Assembly (NCBI GenBank): GCA_029936315.1 | Contig: JAPYTD010000031.1 | Span: 1 to 49,492, forward strand | DNA: 49,492 nt | Source: Planctomycetota bacterium | GTDB taxonomy: Bacteria > Planctomycetota > UBA1135 > UBA2386 | Direction of reading: 5' to 3' | In this document: piece after piece, positions 7,865 to 16,250 of the stretch | Layout: every line of letters begins with the position of its first letter | Numbering within the stretch: position 1 is the first letter of the stretch | Program-made: the position numbers and the translations under genes | Notes under the pieces: generated by a model | Seen by the model: the letters and a program-made list of their open reading frames with translations, nothing else | The model's database searches: none | Told to the model about the DNA's origin: nothing

Positions 7865-10087
7865 CTAGTTCTTGCCGCCGATTGTCGTGCGCACGAGCTT
7901 CAGCGTGACGATCTCATCGCTGCCTTCGGTGATGCGCACGGTTCGATCGGGTGCGACATCCTGGAACGTCTGCGTCTTGCCAGTCGTTGGCCAGAAGATC
8001 TCCAACCGGTCGATCTTGGTTGCCTTGCCTATGCCGATTGTCTGGCGCAACGGGTTGGCGCCGAAGCTGCCGCCGCTGTTGACGTGGCGATAGACTGACC
8101 GCTCCTTGCCGCCTTCGGTGAATACTGCGCGGATCCTCGCACCGATGGCGCATCGGTTGCTCACGGTTCCGACGAGCTTCACGCACAGTGCGTGGTTGCC
8201 AAAGCCGGGGTTTTGGAACAGTGCGTTGTAGGACGGGTCGCCGGGGTAGGCGCCGCCCATCACGGAGTAGATGTCGAGGTCGCCGTCGTTGTCGAAGTCC
8301 GCATACGAGACGCTGTGACCCTTTTGCAGGTGGGCGAAGCCGCCAGCCATGCTGACGTCGGCGAACTTCTGGCCGCCCATGTTCTTGTACATGAGGTTCG
8401 GCATCAGGTTGTAGTAGAAGGGATCGCCGGTCCCGAGGTAGAAGTCGAGCCAGCCGTCGTTGTCGAGGTCGCCGAAGTTGGCACCCATCGGCAGTGCGGG
8501 ATAGTCGAGCCCCATCTCCTTCGCGGCATTGGTGAAGCCACCCTTGCCGTCTCCGTGCCACAGCCTCAGCAGGTCGTAGTTGCTGTCGCGAACGGTGATG
8601 CCGAGGTGGTGCCCAGCGATGTGGCCGACTCCCGTTGAGTAGGCTGCGACGAAGATGTCGAGGTTGCCGTCGTTGTCGTAGTCCCAGAACCACGTCGGGA
8701 AGCTCGCGACCGGTTCTTCCATCTTGAGCTTCGGCGCGACGTTCTCGAAGCGGTTGTTGCCGAGGTTGTGGTAGAGGCGATTCTCGCTGGCCAGATTGCT
8801 GATGAACAGGTCGACCAGGCCGTCGCCGTCGTAGTCACCAAACGACGTGCCCTTGGTGTAGCCCAGGTTCTCGACACCCGCTTCGCTTGCGATGTCGACG
8901 AAGGTGCCGTCACCCTCGTTGCGCCACAGGTGGCACGGTGCGTGGATCTTTGGCGTCGACTCATTGCCGACGAAGAGGTCGAGGTCGCCGTCGTTGTCGA
9001 TATCACCCCAGTCCGCTTGTGACGATGGGAACGCGATGTCACCAAATCCAGCCGCAAACGATACGTCGTCAAACGTGCCGTCGCCGCGGTTCTTCAACAG
9101 GGAGTTGGGGTGGCGGCCGTTGTTGTAGAGCCACGCGCCGCGCAACACGACGACATCGAGGTCGCCATCATTGTCGTAGTCGGCTTGGAAGATGTTGATG
9201 CCGCTCGTGATGCCGAGCAGGTTGGCTTCGTTCGTGCGATCGGTAAACGTGCCATCGCCATTGTTGCGCATGTAACGCATCTGGCCGTCGGCGGACCAGA
9301 TCGACATCAGGATGTCGAGATCATCGTCGCCGTCGAAGTCATCGACGACCAAGCCGCCAAGCAACTCGAACGTGTCGAGCCCGGCCTTGTTCGCGACGTT
9401 GTCGAAGTGCGGCATCGGTACCTGCGATTGCAGCGCTTCGATTGGCATACGCCGTGCTTCGGGCACACCTGCAGGCCATGTGCCAAGGGTCATGTGGGCA
9501 ATGTTCAGGAGCCAACGCGCACTGAGGTGCCAGTAGTCATCGGCGGGGCGGTTTGCGATGACGAGTTCGAAGCACGGGATCGCGTTGGTTGCACCTTCCT
9601 TGCGCGTGTGGATCGCGCCACCCTTTAGCGGCAGGATGCAACTCTCAGGTGTTGCGCGGGCGCAGCAGTTCTCGGTCTCTGCTTGGCGCATGTAGCCCAT
9701 GCCGAGGTAGAACACGATGGAGCTGGCCGCATCGAGGTTGCCTGGCAGTCGTCCGGCCCGCATCTCGTCGCTGGCCTTCTTGAGGATCTTGATCGAAGCC
9801 GCGGTGTCGCCCAGTCGCATGTGTGCAAGTGCGGCGTCGAGGCGCAGCTTCCAATCCGCCTTGTCGCCCTTGGCTTCGAGTTGCGCCCAGAACTCTTTCG
9901 CGCCTTTGTCGCCGTGATACTTGTGGCCGCTCTTGGCCCACTCAGCGATCTCAGCGAGTTTGCCAACCATCTTGGTATGGCTCGCCTTCTCCGCGGCGGT
10001 AGGGGTCGACGCCTGGGCGAGCAGGGTGACCGTGACCAACAGAACCATGGCGAGCAGGCGTATGGCCTGGCTTGAGGCTGTATTCAT
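7865..10087 (-). CDS. Secreted VCBS/FG-GAP repeat protein with C-terminal ASPIC/UnbV domain (CRTAC1 type)
   Basis: The frame is open to 10393, but ATG 10087 (MNTASSQAIRLLAMVLL) is preceded by GAGGA at a good distance and starts a signal peptide, giving 740 residues. About residues 30-215 are helical and TPR-like. Then come at least six FG-GAP/VCBS units with calcium-binding loops of the type D-x-D-x-D-G-x-x-D (DDFDGDDDLD, DYDNDGDLD, DIDNDGDLD, DYDGDGLVD, DYDNDGNLD). The C-terminus has the ASPIC/UnbV domain (CAIGARIRAVF ... SGGSFGANPLRQTIGIG). Such proteins are extracellular seven-bladed propellers found in many copies in Planctomycetota; their ligands are unknown. It is divergent from the hydratase gene. 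Confidence 0.9.
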   Translation of the reverse strand: MNTASSQAIRLLAMVLLVTVTLLAQASTPTAAEKASHTKMVGKLAEIAEWAKSGHKYHGDKGAKEFWAQLEAKGDKADWKLRLDAALAHMRLGDTAASIKILKKASDEMRAGRLPGNLDAASSIVFYLGMGYMRQAETENCCARATPESCILPLKGGAIHTRKEGATNAIPCFELVIANRPADDYWHLSARWLLNIAHMTLGTWPAGVPEARRMPIEALQSQVPMPHFDNVANKAGLDTFELLGGLVVDDFDGDDDLDILMSIWSADGQMRYMRNNGDGTFTDRTNEANLLGITSGINIFQADYDNDGDLDVVVLRGAWLYNNGRHPNSLLKNRGDGTFDDVSFAAGFGDIAFPSSQADWGDIDNDGDLDLFVGNESTPKIHAPCHLWRNEGDGTFVDIASEAGVENLGYTKGTSFGDYDGDGLVDLFISNLASENRLYHNLGNNRFENVAPKLKMEEPVASFPTWFWDYDNDGNLDIFVAAYSTGVGHIAGHHLGITVRDSNYDLLRLWHGDGKGGFTNAAKEMGLDYPALPMGANFGDLDNDGWLDFYLGTGDPFYYNLMPNLMYKNMGGQKFADVSMAGGFAHLQKGHSVSYADFDNDGDLDIYSVMGGAYPGDPSYNALFQNPGFGNHALCVKLVGTVSNRCAIGARIRAVFTEGGKERSVYRHVNSGGSFGANPLRQTIGIGKATKIDRLEIFWPTTGKTQTFQDVAPDRTVRITEGSDEIVTLKLVRTTIGGKN

Positions 10088-10252
10088 TCTGAGTTCCTCG
10101 TGGATGCGTGTCATTGATACCAAGAACAGGGCAGCAAAGCGCGGGCCCACACGGAACCACGCGGGCAAGGAGCACACACGAGGCCACTGCCCGGATTGCA
10201 TCGTTGGATTTGGCGTTGGATTTACGCGCTGTCCTCGGACAATCGTGCGCAG

Positions 10253-11038
10253 ATGACTAGCTACGAAACCCTTGAGATTGTGCAGGATGGGTCGGTTCGC
10301 AACATTCGCCTCAACCGCCCGGAAGTTCGCAATGCGTTCAACGGTGTTGTTGTGGACGAGCTGCACAAGGCATTCGCCGAAGCAGGTGCCCACGATGAGA
10401 CGCGCGTGGTGCTACTCAGCGGCAACGGCAAGAGCTTCTCTGCTGGTGCCGATCTCGGTTGGATGAAGGACCAGGCTGGTTTGCCGCACGCAGAGAACGC
10501 GAAGGGTGCCGAACACATGGCTCGCATGTTCCTCGCGATTGCGCGCTGCAAGAAGCCGGTCGTCGGTCGCGTGCATGGCCATGCGCTCGGTGGCGGTTCT
10601 GGCCTGACGGCTGCGGTGGATGTTGCGATCTGTACGGAGGACTGCTTGTTCGGCATGACCGAGGTCAAGCTCGGCATCGTGCCGGCGGTGATCTCACCGT
10701 TCTTACTGCAGAAGATCGGAGCCGGTCGTGCGCGCACGTTGTTCTTGACCGGTGAGCGCTTCGACGGCAAAGAAGCTGAGCGCATCGGGCTCGTGCATCG
10801 TGCAGTGCCGACGGATCAGTTGCATGACGCAGTCACCAAGGCTTGCAAGGAGTTGCTCTCTGCGGGCCCTGCGGCAGTCGCGAGCGCAAAGGCACTGATT
10901 CAATCGGTTGCGCACTTGTCGCTCGAAGACGCGATTCCGGTTACGTCGAAGTGGATCGCGGACCTTCGTGCGACCGACGAAGCCAAGGAAGGCTTCACGG
11001 CGTTCCTCGACAAACGCAAGCCGAACTGGATGAGCTAG
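10253..11038 (+). CDS. Enoyl-CoA hydratase, methylglutaconyl-CoA hydratase-like
   Basis: A 261-residue crotonase-fold enzyme starting at ATG 10253 (MTSYETLEIV). Seen: the nucleotide/CoA-binding SFSAGADLGWM segment, the oxyanion-hole stretch GRVHGHALGGGSGL and the catalytic-region GMTEVKLGIVPAVISPF. The E-V-K-L-G-x-x-P-A-V-I-S-P string together with TGERFDGKEAERIGLV is typical of methylglutaconyl-CoA/geranoyl-branch hydratases of leucine breakdown (LiuC type), which hydrate methylglutaconyl-CoA to HMG-CoA. No other leucine-pathway gene is nearby, so a generic enoyl-CoA hydratase is the fallback. It is cytoplasmic and apparently monocistronic. A GACAAT hexamer lies 9 bases before the ATG. Confidence 0.88.
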   Translation: MTSYETLEIVQDGSVRNIRLNRPEVRNAFNGVVVDELHKAFAEAGAHDETRVVLLSGNGKSFSAGADLGWMKDQAGLPHAENAKGAEHMARMFLAIARCKKPVVGRVHGHALGGGSGLTAAVDVAICTEDCLFGMTEVKLGIVPAVISPFLLQKIGAGRARTLFLTGERFDGKEAERIGLVHRAVPTDQLHDAVTKACKELLSAGPAAVASAKALIQSVAHLSLEDAIPVTSKWIADLRATDEAKEGFTAFLDKRKPNWMS

Positions 11039-11074
11039 TGGCGACTAAGAGCGAAGCAGTTCTTTGACGAGCTG

Positions 11075-12991
11075 CTAAGCCTGCTGGTATCTGCTGCGTT
11101 CGTGCTCGAGGGCTGCAGCTTGCATCGCGGCTAGCTGCTCGGCTGTGAGATCCAGGCTGCTGGCGCGAACCAGAATCTCGCGCGGAGTTTCTCCGGGCAG
11201 CAGCGTGAGCTTGGCCTGACGCAGCGCGTGTTCGAAGTTGGTGATTGCCGGTTGGCGCTGCGCATGCCTTTGGCGACGGCGCAGCCATAGGAACGCCAGC
11301 GGCAAGGCGAAAGTGATCAGTGGATAGCGCAGCGGTAGCGACAGTAGGCTGGCCACCCAACGTGCACGCCGTTTGTCGTCGAAGCCGGTCACCTCGTTCC
11401 ATAGCGACTGCATCCACATGCTGGCGTCATGCCAATAGCCTTCGCCTGTTTGGGTCACGTCTGCCGCCGGGGTTGCGTCGAAGGTGTGCCAAGAACCGTC
11501 GCGAGCCAGCACCTCGATCCACGCATGCGCATCGCGGCCGCGCGCGATCATCGCCTTGTGGTCTTTGCTCTCTTCGTGCACGAGGTAGCCCCCGACAACC
11601 CGGCATGGCACACCCTGCGTTCGTAGCAACAACGCCATCGTTGTGGCGAAGTACTCGCACTGTCCGGTCGCCGTGCCGAGCAAGAACTCACCGAGGTTCT
11701 CCGCGAACCCTGGGTTGCCTGGCAGATCGTAGCGTCGGTTGGCCTGCAGCCAGTTGCTCACTGCCGTGGCGTAGGCGAGCCCATCGGCACTGTTTGGCAG
11801 CGTGCCCCGGATCTGTTCACTCAGTGCGCTGACAATGTCGGGGACGTCGTCCGGCAAAGCCATGAAGTGGCTGCGCGTGCGTTCGCTGAGGACGCGGGCA
11901 GGCTGTGGTTGCGCGAGTTCGATCGTGTAGGCGAGCGCAGCGACTGGCGCGTCGGCGGCTGGCACGATGCCGAAGCCAGCGTAGGACTCGGGGTTCAACA
12001 TGCAGCCCCGGAGGTCCGTAGGCGTTAGGTGAACGGCGGCGAGCGTCGTGACCAGGCGATCGGTGTCGCGGTCAAACTGTTGCACCCGCATGCGAGTGTG
12101 CGGCTCTCCGCGAGCCGGGCGTCGCCACGAACCGTTTGCCTGTCGCTGCCACTGCGAGTCACTGGCAAAGCGCGACGCGAGCAGACGGTTCCTTTGTCGG
12201 CCGACCTCTTGTGGTTCCCACGTGCGCCCGTCGAACCTGGAGAACACCATCGCGCGCCAATGGCATGGCACGTTCGATAGCCGGCCCTCGACCATCTCGA
12301 TGCGCAGCGCGATTTCGTCACTCAAGAACGGCCTGACCTTGTGGCCCAGGTCGATGCTTTCGGCCAGGCCACCTTGTGACAGTTGGGCTAGTGCGAGCGT
12401 TTCTTTGAGCCATCCCTTGCGTTCGAAGTCGCGCGGCCAGAACACAAATGCCACTGCCGTCACGGCACTGATAATGAGAGTTCGGGGGATGCTGTCCCGC
12501 ATCATCGTGCGCAAGGCCTTCTTGCTGATGTCGTGGCCGCTACCGGTCAGCACATAGACCTGCAGTGCCGGTACAAACGCCAGCGTGTGGCCGATGAACA
12601 GCAGCGACCACCAGAAGCTCGGTGCGAACAGGCTGGTGACGAACGCGATAAGGAAGGAGTTGAAGAACGTCAGGTCCGGGCGTTGGCGCTCACCGACATT
12701 GTTGAGCAGGTGCACCTGGCACAGCACGGCCAGCACGAGGCCGTCTTCGAGCATGTGCAGTAACCCGGTCGTCGTTGCGTGCCGAACGAGCAGTGAGAAC
12801 ACGATCAGCACGCCGATGTTCCAGATGGCGCGATAGACAGCAAGCCTCTGCAGGCGCCGCAACCACGGGGATGCGAACGCGAGTGCCCACATCGGCAGCA
12901 GGAGCATTGCGTCGACTGCATGTGTTGAGTGCACAAACCCGAGGTCGAACAGGCAGAGCACAACGAGCAGGGGATGCAGGCGATCGTTCAC
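11075..12991 (-). CDS. Membrane-bound transglutaminase-like protein (DUF3488/TgpA type)
   Basis: The start is GTG 12991, whose bases overlap the TGA of the upstream DUF58 gene (GTGA), giving 638 residues. The first half has several membrane helices (LLVVLCLFDLGF, IGVLIVFSLLV, SLLFIGHTLAFVPALQ and others), as in DUF3488. The second half is the periplasmic transglutaminase-like domain with the Cys (TGQCEYFATTMALLLRTQGV), His (GRDAHAWIEV) and Asp (HTFDATPA) triad. A last membrane helix (LITFALPLAFLWL) and a short helical tail (GETPREILVRASSL) follow. Together with the DUF58 and MoxR genes upstream it forms the widespread MoxR/DUF58/TgpA operon, thought to act in cell-envelope protein processing. 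The exact substrate is unknown. Confidence 0.9.
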   Translation of the reverse strand: MNDRLHPLLVVLCLFDLGFVHSTHAVDAMLLLPMWALAFASPWLRRLQRLAVYRAIWNIGVLIVFSLLVRHATTTGLLHMLEDGLVLAVLCQVHLLNNVGERQRPDLTFFNSFLIAFVTSLFAPSFWWSLLFIGHTLAFVPALQVYVLTGSGHDISKKALRTMMRDSIPRTLIISAVTAVAFVFWPRDFERKGWLKETLALAQLSQGGLAESIDLGHKVRPFLSDEIALRIEMVEGRLSNVPCHWRAMVFSRFDGRTWEPQEVGRQRNRLLASRFASDSQWQRQANGSWRRPARGEPHTRMRVQQFDRDTDRLVTTLAAVHLTPTDLRGCMLNPESYAGFGIVPAADAPVAALAYTIELAQPQPARVLSERTRSHFMALPDDVPDIVSALSEQIRGTLPNSADGLAYATAVSNWLQANRRYDLPGNPGFAENLGEFLLGTATGQCEYFATTMALLLRTQGVPCRVVGGYLVHEESKDHKAMIARGRDAHAWIEVLARDGSWHTFDATPAADVTQTGEGYWHDASMWMQSLWNEVTGFDDKRRARWVASLLSLPLRYPLITFALPLAFLWLRRRQRHAQRQPAITNFEHALRQAKLTLLPGETPREILVRASSLDLTAEQLAAMQAAALEHERSRYQQA

Positions 12992-13947
12992 GGTGTCTGC
13001 CTTGGGGAATTTGGCAGGTGCATCGCCGTACGCGGCCCTGGCGGCGTCGCAGCATCCATCGGCAACGGCGTCACGTCGGCGAGCCAACGCAGCGCGTCCT
13101 GGGTGCCGCCCCGGTCCGAGTCGACGAGCAGTTCTGCGCCTTGGCTGTAGATGCGCAGCGGCGAGCCATGGCGCGCAGCGAGCACCATCGCCGCCAGTTG
13201 TGACAGGGCCTGCTCAAAGACGTCGCTGTCGCAGCGACGATCGAGCACGACGTCCAGTGCCGGTTCGCTCTCACGTTCACGTTCTTTGACGACTACCGTG
13301 CCGCGACGCGCGGTCGCCTTCCAGTGCACGTCGGCCATCATGTCCCCGTCCCGGAACGGGCGCAGACCGGTGACCGCTGAACCGCGCCCAGGGGACACTT
13401 GCGAGCCATCACCCGCATGACCGACTTGGTTGGCGCGTTCGCCGAACGCGGTTGGCGTTGGGTAGGTGACCAACTCGCTGTGGATCGCCAAGGTCGTGCG
13501 CGCCACAAAGAAGCCAAACGGGAACCGCGACACGACCCGGACGTGATCGAGCTTGCTCAGGCTGCGCGGTTGTCCGGGAACCGAGTCGCTGATTGATGCG
13601 GCACCCACGGTACAAGGTGCGTAGCCGACTGTTTGGTGCTTGTCCGCCAGTAGCAGTTGGAACGTCAGGTCAAAACGCGGCCGCGTGCCGCCTTCGATGC
13701 GAAGCTGGATGGCACGCGTTGTTCCGCTTGCTGCCGCCGCCATCTCGATGTCGCGGATCTGCAAGCCGCGCAGATTGCGAATCGCCCACCACGCCCCGAG
13801 CACGCCGAGCGCGGCGCTGAACGCGATCATCAGGAAGAACAGGTTGCTGTAGTTAGTCGCGAGGAACGCCAACTCCATCGTGGCGAACAGCAGCAGTCCC
13901 TTGGTGCCGAGGGCGCTTGGACGGATTGACACCGCTATGCCCATCAC
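12988..13947 (-). CDS. DUF58 domain-containing protein
   Basis: A 319-residue protein with two N-terminal membrane helices (LLLFATMELAFLA and FFLMIAFSAALGVLGAWW). The DUF58 core motif is clear: LRPFRDGDMMADVHWKATAR followed by RGTVVVKERERE (about residues 205-240). The last part resembles a vWA-like fold (LDVVLDRRCDSD..FEQALSQLAAMVL). DUF58 proteins are regularly encoded next to MoxR ATPases and are thought to be their partners or clients. The gene starts 3 bases after the moxR stop and its own stop overlaps the next start, so the three are translationally coupled. Confidence 0.9.
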   Translation of the reverse strand: MMGIAVSIRPSALGTKGLLLFATMELAFLATNYSNLFFLMIAFSAALGVLGAWWAIRNLRGLQIRDIEMAAAASGTTRAIQLRIEGGTRPRFDLTFQLLLADKHQTVGYAPCTVGAASISDSVPGQPRSLSKLDHVRVVSRFPFGFFVARTTLAIHSELVTYPTPTAFGERANQVGHAGDGSQVSPGRGSAVTGLRPFRDGDMMADVHWKATARRGTVVVKERERESEPALDVVLDRRCDSDVFEQALSQLAAMVLAARHGSPLRIYSQGAELLVDSDRGGTQDALRWLADVTPLPMDAATPPGPRTAMHLPNSPRQTP

Positions 13948-13950
13948 GCG

Positions 13951-14889
13951 TTACAGCGGCACCGGTGTGTTCTTCAGAACTTCACGCACGAGCGGCGTCG
14001 CGTCGTCGCCGTGCTGCAGGAAGATGCGATGCGTGAGCGCGCACAGCGCGGTCGCCTTGAGGTCGTCCGGCAATACGAAGTCGCGGTCATCGAGCAGCGC
14101 ACGGGCGCGTGCGGTCTTGAGCCAGGCAAGTGCGGCGCGCGGGCTGGCGCCGAGCCGCACATCCGGATGCACGCGCGTGGCCTGAACCACTCGCAGCGCG
14201 TACTCCGCAACCGGTGCACGAACGTTGACCTTTGCGGCGGCGGCTTGCAGCGCGAGCAAGTCATCGGGGTGCATGATAGGTTCGATCTCAAGAAGGCGCG
14301 CTTCGGCATCGCTGCCCATGTAGAGCTCGAGTTCGAAGTCGGGAGTCGGATAATCGAGTTCGACACGAACCAGGAAGCGATCGAGCGCGGCTTCCGGAAT
14401 TGGGAACGTGCCGTGGAACTCAATTGGGTTGCGCGTCGCTAGTACCGTGAAGGGCGAGCCGAGTTCTTCGGTGCGGCCGTCGATCGATACTTGCCCGTTT
14501 TCCATCGCTTCGAGCAGGCACGACAGCGTGCGTGGGCTGGTGCGATTGATCTCGTCAGCGAGTACGAGGTTGGCAAACAGCGGCCCCGGCACAAACGTGA
14601 ACGAACCTGTGTTCTTCTGCCAGACGGAAGTGCCGATCACGTCGCTCGGCATCAGGTCGTTGGTGAACTGGATGCGCCGGAAGGTGCCGTCGATGCTGGC
14701 CGCAAGGGTGCGCGCGAGCAGCGTCTTGCCGATCCCAGGCATGCCCTCAACCAGCATGTGGCCGCCAGCGACGAGCGCGCAGATGAGCGGCTCGATGCAG
14801 GCGTCTGGAAGTTTGACGACGTGCGTCAGGTTGCGGATCAGAAGATCTCGCGTGGCGCGGACTTGGAGCGTTTTCGTGGGTGCCGTCAC
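13951..14889 (-). CDS. MoxR family AAA ATPase
   Basis: 312 residues from a GTG start preceded by CAGGA at a good spacing. Walker A is GMPGIGKTLLA, Walker B is LVLADEINR, and the sensor-1 stretch is FTVLATRNPIEFHGTFPIPE, in which the AT(Q/R)NP.E..G..P(L/I)PEA signature is diagnostic for MoxR. The lid-domain region VRPSPRA-like motif appears as RLGASPRAALAWL. Family role: a chaperone-like ATPase that helps assemble or mature envelope complexes. It is the first gene of the MoxR-DUF58-transglutaminase operon. Confidence 0.93.
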   Translation of the reverse strand: MTAPTKTLQVRATRDLLIRNLTHVVKLPDACIEPLICALVAGGHMLVEGMPGIGKTLLARTLAASIDGTFRRIQFTNDLMPSDVIGTSVWQKNTGSFTFVPGPLFANLVLADEINRTSPRTLSCLLEAMENGQVSIDGRTEELGSPFTVLATRNPIEFHGTFPIPEAALDRFLVRVELDYPTPDFELELYMGSDAEARLLEIEPIMHPDDLLALQAAAAKVNVRAPVAEYALRVVQATRVHPDVRLGASPRAALAWLKTARARALLDDRDFVLPDDLKATALCALTHRIFLQHGDDATPLVREVLKNTPVPL

Positions 14890-15009
14890 AGGGTGTTCCT
14901 GAGACCGTTTTTCGGCACAACTCCTACTCTTGGTGAGAGTGTTACGGCATACGCGATGGCATCGGTCTCACACTGAGCTTTGCTAGCCTGCCCAAGGTGG
15001 CGGTGGCCG

Positions 15010-15534
15010 TCAGGTTTGCGTTGGTCTGGGCCGCAGCAGCTGCCGGAAGCGCTCGTCCGTGCGCAGGCTGTCGAAGTCCGGTTCGTCGATCGCGAGCGTG
15101 CGGCACTCGGGGTTGAGTCCACAGGCCATCGATAGCTCATCGACAGCGCGATCCTTGTCGCCAGACAGCGCCGCGTAGCACGCCAGGTTGAACCGCGCCA
15201 TGTCGTGGCGATGGTTGCGGGCGAGCAGTTGCTCCGTGCAGCGAATGGCACCGGGTAGATCGTTGTGGCGACGTCGGCACCACGCTTCGGTCAGGTCGAT
15301 CCAATCATTGGTCGAATGCTCGCTGCGCAGTTCGGCGAGATCCGCCAGGGCATCTTGGTAGTTGCCGAGGCGGGCGTTGGCGCGAATGCGCAACGACAGG
15401 CCGATCGACTTGCCTTCCGGAGAGGCAATGACTGGGCCGACCAGTTTGAGTGCGCGCTCAGGACAGCGTAGATCGAGCCAGCCGTCGACTTGGTCGACGA
15501 GCCGCTGCAAGGCTTCCGGAACGTGGAAGTGCAT
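15010..15534 (-). CDS. TPR-repeat protein
   Basis: 174 residues from ATG 15534 (MHFHVPEALQRLVDQV), 5 bases after the stop of the alpha/beta hydrolase gene. It has four or so TPR-like helical hairpins (RANARLGNYQDALADLAEL, GAIRCTEQLLARN, FNLACYAALSGDKDRAVDEL) and ends with the TPR 'end-of-group' pattern PDFDSLRTDERFRQLL. It has no signal peptide, so it is probably cytoplasmic. Co-transcription with the hydrolase is likely from the spacing. Binding partner unknown. Confidence 0.78.
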   Translation of the reverse strand: MHFHVPEALQRLVDQVDGWLDLRCPERALKLVGPVIASPEGKSIGLSLRIRANARLGNYQDALADLAELRSEHSTNDWIDLTEAWCRRRHNDLPGAIRCTEQLLARNHRHDMARFNLACYAALSGDKDRAVDELSMACGLNPECRTLAIDEPDFDSLRTDERFRQLLRPRPTQT

Positions 15535-15539
15535 CGCCT

Positions 15540-16244
15540 TCAGCTCGCCGGGAGTTCGTCGAGGAGTCGCCAGATCTGGGTGCGCACCGTGTTCAGGCGG
15601 TGGTCCCCGTCTGGCACGATCCACAGCTTCTTATGCTCGTAGGCCATCGCGGCGTAAAAGCGCTCGCTGACGATCAGCGGGATCACATCGTCGGCCGTGC
15701 CGTGCACGAGCAACGTCGGCACTTTGAGTCGTGCCGGAAGGCTATGCTCGCCGAGCTCTTTCGCGTCCTTGAGCACGTGCGGCTCGATCTCAAAGCTGAT
15801 GCCTTCGTTGGTCGACATGCGGCCCTTGGCGTCGAGTCGTTCGCCGAGCTTCGCCATCAGGCCGAGTGCGGGCGCCAAGAGTGCGAGGCGATCGACCAGG
15901 TCTGGCCTCGCTGCGGCAACGTGGGCGCTGACGAGGCCGCCGAGGCTGGAGCCGACCAGGTTGCACGGGCCAATGCGTTCGAGCACCTGGATCGTGTCTG
16001 CGATCAGTTCACTGACGGGGATGCGGCCGAGCTGGCCGGATGATTCGCCGTGGCCACGCAGGTCGAATCGCAAGAAGCCCTGGCCACGTGCTTCGGCGTG
16101 TTCGCGCAGTGATTCGCTCTTCTCGCCGGTGCGCACGGAGCCGAGTCCGTGCAGGAAGACGTAGTAGGGGCCGTTACCCTCGCGAGCGTCGCCGACGATG
16201 TGGTGGTCGTCCGCGAGCTCGATGCGAAACGGCTGCGTGCTCAC
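15540..16244 (-). CDS. Alpha/beta hydrolase
   Basis: A 234-residue protein with all alpha/beta-hydrolase landmarks: the oxyanion-hole FLHGLGS, the strand LRFDLRGHGESSG, the nucleophile elbow GSSLGG, the acid in VHGTADDVI and the catalytic His in GDHRL. No signal peptide. The cap domain is short. The substrate cannot be inferred; a general esterase/lipase or peptidase-like role is possible. It lies between the gene for the large GreA (6 bases upstream) and a TPR gene, all on the minus strand. Confidence 0.88.
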   Translation of the reverse strand: MSTQPFRIELADDHHIVGDAREGNGPYYVFLHGLGSVRTGEKSESLREHAEARGQGFLRFDLRGHGESSGQLGRIPVSELIADTIQVLERIGPCNLVGSSLGGLVSAHVAAARPDLVDRLALLAPALGLMAKLGERLDAKGRMSTNEGISFEIEPHVLKDAKELGEHSLPARLKVPTLLVHGTADDVIPLIVSERFYAAMAYEHKKLWIVPDGDHRLNTVRTQIWRLLDELPAS

Positions 16245-16250
16245 CGCGCG